Shown: positions 58,506 through 64,000 of the stretch, piece after piece
Layout: every line of letters starts with the position of its first letter
How positions within the stretch are numbered: the first letter of the stretch is position 1
DNA from: Pseudomonas pergaminensis
Lineage (GTDB): Bacteria; Pseudomonadota; Gammaproteobacteria; Pseudomonadales; Pseudomonadaceae
Assembly: GCF_024112395.2 (NCBI RefSeq)
Contig: NZ_CP078013.2
Location: 5,394,001-5,458,000, forward strand
Direction of reading: 5' to 3'
DNA length: 64,000 nt
Notes under the pieces: model-generated
Database searches by the model: none
What the model saw: only the letters and a program-made list of their open reading frames with translations
What the model was told of the DNA's origin: nothing
Made by a program: the position numbers and the translations under genes

Positions 58506-58634
58506 CATTTTGTTTATTTTTTGTAGGACAGCGCATCGCTACAAGCCGCATAAATCCAAGGGTCTAATGGACAAACCCCCGCTCTGCCACTAAGGTTCCT
58601 GCCTTGACCGCAACCCCGGCAAAGAGCCATCCCC

Positions 58635-59339
58635 ATGAGCAAATACAACCAGATCTATACGGATCTGCTTGCCAGCATCACGACTGAACGCCTGCAGCGC
58701 GGCACACGCCTTCCCTCCGAAACCGAATTGATGGACAGCTACCAGGCCAGCCGAGGCACCGTACGTCGGGCCATCGAGCAGTTGCAGGAGCGCGGGTTTG
58801 CGCAAAAGATCCACGGCAAAGGCACCTTCGTGCTTTCCCCCAACCCGATCGAGTTCCAACTGGGCGGCATCGTCAGCTTCCACGAAACCCACGCCGACCT
58901 GGGCGATGACGTACGCACCGAAGTCGTCGAATTCACCCAGTTCCCACTGGAAGGCTCACTGCTGCAACACATCGAAGCCGACCCCGGCACCCTGATCACT
59001 CGCATCAAACGGGTACGGCGCATCGGCGGCAAACGCGTGATCCTCGACATCAACCACTTCGTCGCCGAGGTGATTCCGGGGTTGGACCGTGAGATTGCCG
59101 AACAGTCGATCTACGCGTTTATCGAACAGACGTTGCAACTGCAGATTGCCTACGCCCAACGCACCATCGAAGCCCTGCCGCGCGGTAAGGACGACCAGAC
59201 ACACCTCGACCTCGAAGGGCAGAGCCATGTGATCGTGGTGAGCAACCAGACATTTTTGCAGGATGGACGGCAGTTCGAGTACACCGAGTCGCGGCATACG
59301 TTGGATAAGTTTTACTTTTCGGATATTGCGCGGCGGTAA
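58635..59339 (+). CDS. treR: Trehalose operon repressor TreR (GntR/HutC type)
   Basis: A 234-residue regulator with an N-terminal winged helix (about 4-70, SETELMDSYQASRGTVRRAI) and a UTRA domain (about 90-230). It differs from the LacI-type TreR of E. coli and is like the Bacillus and Pseudomonas proteins that sense trehalose-6-phosphate. It is divergent from treP with two operators between them, so it probably controls both. Sequence relation to the GlcNAc regulator is only at family level. Confidence 0.92.
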   Translation: MSKYNQIYTDLLASITTERLQRGTRLPSETELMDSYQASRGTVRRAIEQLQERGFAQKIHGKGTFVLSPNPIEFQLGGIVSFHETHADLGDDVRTEVVEFTQFPLEGSLLQHIEADPGTLITRIKRVRRIGGKRVILDINHFVAEVIPGLDREIAEQSIYAFIEQTLQLQIAYAQRTIEALPRGKDDQTHLDLEGQSHVIVVSNQTFLQDGRQFEYTESRHTLDKFYFSDIARR

Positions 59340-59430
59340 ACATAAGCCGGGAAGATCATTGCACCGCGATACTCTTGGCCAGTCCTGCCGCCAATGCCAA
59401 CGGTTCCCTTGCCAAGGTGTGTTGTGAAAT

Positions 59431-60297
59431 ATGATGAGTAGACACGTTCGCTATCAACGAACATTGGCCGGTTTCTACAAAGCCTGTGTGCTGATGATCA
59501 CCGCGCTCCTCATCGCCTGCCAATCGCCGCGCGAGGCACTGCAACAACTGGCTCAAGAGCACGGCCGACAAGTGGACGTCCTGCCGGGGGACGCCTTCCC
59601 CCTCCTCATACTTACGCCGCAAACTGCAGAAAAGATAACGCGCCTGCGGGTCTACCTGGAGGGCGATGGCCATGCCTGGTCGACGGCCACCCAACCCAGC
59701 CTGGATCCGAGCCCGCACACTCTATTAGTGCCACGGCTGGCGGTCGATGATCCGACTCCGAATGCGTACCTGGCACGCCCTTGCCAGTTCGTCATGGCCG
59801 CAGCCTGCCAATCGGCACTCTGGACCAACCGCCGATTTTCTCAGGAAGTGGTCACTCGCCTCAGCCAGGCGCTGGACCAATTAAAACAGCGGTACGGTAA
59901 TAGAGAGTTCGAACTCGTGGGGTATTCAGGTGGTGCCGCTCTTGCCTTATTGTTAGCGGCGCAGCGCAATGATGTTACCCAGGTGCAAACCCTGGCTGGC
60001 AATCTCAGTCCACGCTTGTGGGCGACGATGAAAGGACTGTCGCCACTCGACGGTTCACTGGACCCACTGGACTACCGTAAGCGACTCGCCTTATTACCCC
60101 AGCGTCACCTCATCGGCGAAGCCGACCTGATTATTCCAAGTGGTTTGGCTGACAGGTACCAACAGGCGCTTGACTCGCACCTCTCCGAATACGTCCCTAT
60201 ACAAGGAGTAACCCATGATAGGGGGTGGGAAGCGCCATGGAGCCAATGGGTCAAAACGCCATTGGTACGTGAAAATGCTGAGGTCAAGGCCAGGTAG
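59431..60297 (+). CDS. Predicted alpha/beta-hydrolase lipoprotein
   Basis: A 288-residue protein of unknown function. A hydrophobic N-terminus ending LLIACQ (cysteine at about 30) looks like a lipobox, so it is probably a lipoprotein. An alpha/beta-hydrolase core follows: VYLEGDGHAW early (oxyanion region), VGYSGGAALALLLA (about 165, Ser nucleophile), DLIIPS for the acid and THDRGWE near the end for the His. The start is ATG at 59431 or 59434. It follows treR by 91 bases but has no functional link. No close family name can be given. Confidence 0.7.
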   Translation: MMSRHVRYQRTLAGFYKACVLMITALLIACQSPREALQQLAQEHGRQVDVLPGDAFPLLILTPQTAEKITRLRVYLEGDGHAWSTATQPSLDPSPHTLLVPRLAVDDPTPNAYLARPCQFVMAAACQSALWTNRRFSQEVVTRLSQALDQLKQRYGNREFELVGYSGGAALALLLAAQRNDVTQVQTLAGNLSPRLWATMKGLSPLDGSLDPLDYRKRLALLPQRHLIGEADLIIPSGLADRYQQALDSHLSEYVPIQGVTHDRGWEAPWSQWVKTPLVRENAEVKAR

Positions 60298-60603
60298 GTC
60301 CGCCTAAAACATCCGAATCCCATGACCGCTAGCCCCCGACCTGGGGTCGGCGACCACAACATCGACCTTAAAGTTTCAATTATTGCTTAACCGCCCAGAA
60401 AAACTGCAAAAAGATAACGGGCACTTCGCATTTTTTAGTTTTTTTCATCATTAATTCTTTTTATGGTGAATTTTCCTACACCCATCGTGTAAGTTTGCAC
60501 GCGCTTGAATCAGCCATTCACTGACAAGCTGGCAGGGATGCCTAAAACAGACGCTGACGCGTGGGTTGTTCCCTGTCGGTTTCTGCCCTGTAAGGATACT
60601 GCC
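60298..60603. other. Non-coding gap upstream of the autotransporter gene
   Basis: About 300 bases, markedly richer in A and T than its surroundings in 60360-60490, with several T-rich tracts. A GACCTGGGGTC-type inverted repeat at about 60337-60353 could end the hydrolase gene's transcription. No confident promoter boxes were found, though the AT-rich tract is where a promoter or H-NS/MvaT-type silencer would lie. Confidence 0.4.
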
Positions 60604-62907
60604 TTGAACACTTCCCACCTGCGCCGCTCGTTGTTGGCGCTGTCCGTCGCGGCTACCATTGCGACAGCCCACGCCGCACCCGCCCCCGACCTGAACTACG
60701 ACCTGAGCACAGGGGCCTACAATAGCTTCGGTGATGTTTTCAATAACGCCACCTTCACCGGGACGTCGCAAAACGCAGGTGTAGAGCTGACCAACGTGAC
60801 CTTGGCGGGCAACCTGGTCAACCAGGGCCAAATCAACCGAACGGCTGCGAACCCCACCGAGTTCCCGTCGGGTATCGCCATGACCCTCAACTCCAACGTC
60901 GGTGGCGACTTGGTGAATAATGGCGACATTACGGTGAGCGGCAACGCCGTCGTCGGGCTGGACCTGTACCTGGCGAAGATCGCTGGTGAAGTGAACAACA
61001 ACGGCAACATCACTGTGACTGGCGCCAATGCCGAAGGCATGCTGATCACCTCGACCCAGGCGCGCATCAATAACTCGGGCAGTATCATCGCGCGGGGTAT
61101 CGATTCTGAGGGGATCGACATCGAGAAAGCACGTTTTACGGGGCAGATGGCAGGCGCGCCCTCCCAGAGTGATATCAACAACAGCGGGACTATCTCCGCT
61201 GATGGGATCGGTATCCGCTTTCGCAGTCTCGACACCTCCGACGGCTTCAAGATCTTTTCTATCAGGCAGACAGCTGGCCTGATCGAAGGCGGCACCGCAG
61301 CCATTCTGGCGGACGACAATACCTCCCCTTCGTACTTCTACTGGCAGGGTGGCCAGGTCAAGGGTGACCTGCTGGGCCTCAGTGGTGTGCTGGTGCAAGG
61401 GGACGCGATGTTCGATGGCTCGACCATCCGCGCCGGCTTCGTCGACATCGACGGTGGCCGCCTGACCCTGCTTCGCCCGCAGACGACGATTGTGGGCGAC
61501 CTCGACATGGACAGCGACACGGCGCGCCTGCGCCTGCTGCTGGATAACAACACATTGCCCGATACGCCAATCCTGAAAGTCACTGGCAACACCTTCTTCT
61601 CTCCAGGCAGCCAGATCGAACTGCAGGCGCGCTCCGACGATTTCCGCACGTCGGCCCAGGGCACCCGCTACACCCTCATCAACTCTGGTACTTGGGAGGA
61701 TCCGCAGAACCTGTCCGTGGTGTCCTCCTCGGCACTGCTTGAGGTGAGGAACTTCGGCATTGAAGGCCAGGACGTGAAAGCCCTGGTTGCCACCCGCAGT
61801 GATGAGGTGATCACGGGAGACCTGCTGAATGCCCGCGGTTCGCGCAACGCGGTGGACGCCATCAAGCCGTTCAAGAACATGCTCATGGGCCAGATGGACG
61901 AAAGCGACCCGGTATTCCAGCAGTTCGCCAACGCCGCCACCAGTGAAGAACTGGCCAAACTGGCCGAAGCCCTGACCCCGGACGTCAGCCGTGGGGCAAT
62001 CAACGCAGCGACCAACAGCCAGAATCTGGTCGCAGGTGCCATCAACCGCCGCGCCAGCAAAGCGCGTAGCGGTCTTTCCTCGGGTGACGTCCTGGCCGAA
62101 CAAGGCGTATGGCTGCAAGCGCTGTCCAGCGACGCCAACCAGGACAGCCGTCACGGTATCGACGGCTACGACGCCAACACCAACGGCATTGCCGTGGGTG
62201 CCGACGGCAAGCTCAATGCCCAGACAACCGTGGGCCTGGCTTACAGCTACCTGACCAGCGACGTCAAATCCGACCGGGGCAACAAAACCGACGTCAGCGG
62301 CCATGCATTGACCTTGTACGGCAACTGGGCCCGTGACAACTTCTTTGTCGACACCTCGCTGATGTACGGCTGGAACGACAACGAGTCCAAACGCTACATC
62401 GCCGGTACCCGCGCCAAGGCCGATTACGACAGTGAGATTTTCGGCGTCAACGCACTGGCAGGCTACACGTTCCAGCTCGACAAGCAGTGGCTGCTGGAAC
62501 CACAGGTCGGTGCGCGCTATGCCAACATCTCGATGGATTCGTACCGTGAAAAAGGCAGCTCTGCCGCCCTCAACGTCGGCAGCCAGCGCTATGAAATCGG
62601 CGAAATGGGCCTGGGCGCTCGTCTGGCCGCCGCTTTTGACGTAGGTGTGGGCAGCTTCGAACCGGAAGCCAAGCTGATGGCCTGGCACGACTTCATCGGC
62701 GACAAGGCCAACACCACCTCCACCTTTGTGCTCGGCGGCACCCCATTCACCACCACCGGCGCAACGCCGGCGCGCGACAGCTACGAGCTGGGACTGGGCG
62801 CGAACTACCGCGTGGGCGCCTGGAGCGTGGGCGGGACGTACAACTACCTGACCAGCAGTGGCTTCGACGCCGACACCTTCACGGCGAACGTGCGCTACGA
62901 TTTCTGA
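60604..62907 (+). CDS. Autotransporter (type Va secretion) with beta-barrel domain
   Basis: A 767-residue autotransporter. The signal peptide follows a TTG start at 60604 (TSHLRRSLLALSVAATIATA) with AAGGAT eight bases upstream. The passenger (about 25-430) is Asn/Gly-rich with repeated beta-helix turns such as NNGNITVTG and NNSGSIIARG, like pertactin-type autotransporters. A linker follows, and about 500-767 is the outer-membrane barrel, ending in TANVRYDF with the terminal aromatic needed for assembly. Its role, such as adhesion, is unknown. Starts further upstream lack ribosome binding sites. Confidence 0.86.
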   Translation: MNTSHLRRSLLALSVAATIATAHAAPAPDLNYDLSTGAYNSFGDVFNNATFTGTSQNAGVELTNVTLAGNLVNQGQINRTAANPTEFPSGIAMTLNSNVGGDLVNNGDITVSGNAVVGLDLYLAKIAGEVNNNGNITVTGANAEGMLITSTQARINNSGSIIARGIDSEGIDIEKARFTGQMAGAPSQSDINNSGTISADGIGIRFRSLDTSDGFKIFSIRQTAGLIEGGTAAILADDNTSPSYFYWQGGQVKGDLLGLSGVLVQGDAMFDGSTIRAGFVDIDGGRLTLLRPQTTIVGDLDMDSDTARLRLLLDNNTLPDTPILKVTGNTFFSPGSQIELQARSDDFRTSAQGTRYTLINSGTWEDPQNLSVVSSSALLEVRNFGIEGQDVKALVATRSDEVITGDLLNARGSRNAVDAIKPFKNMLMGQMDESDPVFQQFANAATSEELAKLAEALTPDVSRGAINAATNSQNLVAGAINRRASKARSGLSSGDVLAEQGVWLQALSSDANQDSRHGIDGYDANTNGIAVGADGKLNAQTTVGLAYSYLTSDVKSDRGNKTDVSGHALTLYGNWARDNFFVDTSLMYGWNDNESKRYIAGTRAKADYDSEIFGVNALAGYTFQLDKQWLLEPQVGARYANISMDSYREKGSSAALNVGSQRYEIGEMGLGARLAAAFDVGVGSFEPEAKLMAWHDFIGDKANTTSTFVLGGTPFTTTGATPARDSYELGLGANYRVGAWSVGGTYNYLTSSGFDADTFTANVRYDF

Positions 62908-62921
62908 TCAACGTCTTCGCC

Positions 62922-62961
62922 TGAAACAACAAAACCCGCACTGGCGGGTTTTGTTGTTTCA
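62922..62961. terminator. Bidirectional terminator after the autotransporter
   Basis: A perfect 18-bp inverted repeat (TGAAACAACAAAACCCGC / GCGGGTTTTGTTGTTTCA) with a four-base loop, 15 bases past the stop codon. Confidence 0.88.
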
Positions 62962-62995
62962 GGCTCGTGGTATCCAGCATTAGCGTGGGCATGAA

Positions 62996-63017
62996 AAAAC
63001 CGGCCTAAGCCGGTTTT
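62996..63017 (-). terminator. Intrinsic terminator of guaA
   Basis: AAAACCGGC / GCCGGTTTT with a four-base loop, followed by a T run on the minus strand, 19 bases after the guaA stop. Confidence 0.85.
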
Positions 63018-63036
63018 GTCATGGAGCGCTGCGGGA

Positions 63037-64000
63037 TCACTCCCACTCAATCGTCGCCGGCGGCTTGCTCGACACGTCATACGTCACGCGCGAAATACCT
63101 TCGATCTCATTGATGATACGGCCGCTGACAGTTTCCAGCAGTTCGTATGGCAGGTGTGCCCAGCGGGCGGTCATGAAGTCGATGGTTTCGACGGCACGCA
63201 GGGCCACGACCCAGGCGTAACGGCGGCCATCGCCTACTACACCAACAGATTTCACCGGCTGGAACACCACGAATGCCTGGCTGACTTTGTGGTACCAGTC
63301 GGCCTTGCGCAGTTCTTCGATGAAGATGTGGTCGGCGCGACGCAGCAGGTCGGCGTATTCCTTTTTCACTTCACCGAGGATCCGCACGCCCAGGCCCGGG
63401 CCTGGGAATGGGTGGCGGTAGACCATGTCGTACGGCAGGCCGAGTTCCAGGCCCAGACGGCGGACTTCGTCCTTGAACAGTTCGCGCAGCGGCTCTACCA
63501 GCTTGAGGTTCATTTCCTCAGGCAGGCCACCCACGTTGTGGTGGGACTTGATCACGTGGGCCTTGCCGCTCTTGGCGCCGGCCGACTCGATCACGTCAGG
63601 GTAGATGGTGCCCTGGGCGAGGAACTTGATGTTGTCCAGTTTGTTGGACTGGGCATCGAAGACGTCGATGAAGGTGCGACCGATGATCTTGCGCTTCTTC
63701 TCTGGGTCGGACTCGCCGGCCAGGTTGTTGAGGAACTGGTCCTCGGCGTTGGCGCGGATCACCTTGACACCCATGTTCTCGGCGAACATGGCCATCACTT
63801 GCTCGCCTTCGTGCAGGCGCAGCAGGCCATTGTCGACGAAGACGCAGGTCAGTTGGTCGCCAATGGCTTTGTGCAGCAGCGCGGCAACCACGGAGGAGTC
63901 AACGCCGCCGGACAGGCCGAGCAGGACGTTGTCGGTGCCGACCTGGGCGCGCACCTGGGCGATGGCGTCTTCAGCAATCTTCGACGGGGTCCACAGGGCT
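63037..64000 (-). CDS. guaA: GMP synthase (glutamine-hydrolysing), partial
   Basis: The C-terminal 320 residues of GuaA, cut at the window edge; the N-terminal glutamine amidotransferase domain is outside. The ATP pyrophosphatase P-loop is [16 protein letters not shown] near the start of the visible part, and the dimerisation domain ends [11 protein letters not shown], the family's conserved tail. It converts XMP to GMP. guaB is expected further upstream. Confidence 0.97.
   Translation of the reverse strand, partial: ALWTPSKIAEDAIAQVRAQVGTDNVLLGLSGGVDSSVVAALLHKAIGDQLTCVFVDNGLLRLHEGEQVMAMFAENMGVKVIRANAEDQFLNNLAGESDPEKKRKIIGRTFIDVFDAQSNKLDNIKFLAQGTIYPDVIESAGAKSGKAHVIKSHHNVGGLPEEMNLKLVEPLRELFKDEVRRLGLELGLPYDMVYRHPFPGPGLGVRILGEVKKEYADLLRRADHIFIEELRKADWYHKVSQAFVVFQPVKSVGVVGDGRRYAWVVALRAVETIDFMTARWAHLPYELLETVSGRIINEIEGISRVTYDVSSKPPATIEWE

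Noticed and set aside
60451..62688. A 745-codon open frame opposite the autotransporter
   Set aside because: No ribosome binding site, shadow-like composition, and the plus-strand gene has a signal peptide and a complete barrel.

Overview
This 64 kb window is a chromosomal segment of a fluorescent Pseudomonas, most likely the P. fluorescens group. The evidence is GC-rich coding sequence with strong third-position G/C bias, protein sequences that read as Pseudomonas orthologues throughout, gene neighbourhoods known from that genus (recJ-thrC-hom-dsbC-xerD; rplS-trmD-rimM-rpsP-ffh; purT; nagQ-nagA-nagB-nagF-nagE; purL-mltF; guaA), and many GTGGGAGC-type REP/REPIN hairpins between genes. I see no prophage, insertion sequence, CRISPR array or plasmid signature. 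The species call is inference.

Layout. 1-9019: groES (cut by the window edge) with a heat-shock type promoter, then fxsA, a HugZ-like haem protein, a DUF481 outer-membrane protein, an alkyltransferase-like protein, ampG, proS, a lipoprotein and dinB. 9257-9698: two tandem initiator tRNA genes, each with its own promoter and terminator. 9940-13868: mprF overlapping its partner hydrolase gene. 13945-24699: recJ, yaeQ, a CoA-transferase/solute-binding pair, a DUF3509 protein, then thrC, hom, dsbC, xerD and a thioesterase, all on the minus strand from thrC on. 24735-28354: the rplS-trmD-rimM-rpsP operon and ffh. 28575-36889: a CcsA-like membrane protein, a CorC-like protein, an MHS-family permease, purT, a VUT-family transporter, a DUF1289/gamma-carbonic anhydrase pair, two NUDIX hydrolases and an L,D-transpeptidase.

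37005-44305 is a complete N-acetylglucosamine utilisation operon: GntR regulator, deacetylase, SIS-type deaminase, a fused EIIA-HPr-EI phosphotransferase and the EIICB permease. After purL/yqfO and mltF, 50837-59339 is a second complete sugar PTS, for trehalose: a stand-alone EIIB-like protein, a second EIIA-HPr-EI fusion, a LamB porin, phospho-trehalase, EIIBC permease and the divergent GntR-type TreR with two identical operator cores. The window ends with an alpha/beta-hydrolase lipoprotein, an autotransporter and guaA (partial).

The most interesting observation is that both PTS clusters carry an EIIB-type domain in which the phosphorylated cysteine is replaced by alanine: the C-terminal domain of NagE and the stand-alone 92-residue protein of the trehalose operon. 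The two resemble each other, and each sits beside a normal, cysteine-containing EIIB. Other points of note are the paired TGGTAT operators over the nag promoter, the twin TreR operators, at least twelve paired REP loci of four sequence types, and several non-ATG starts with good ribosome binding sites.
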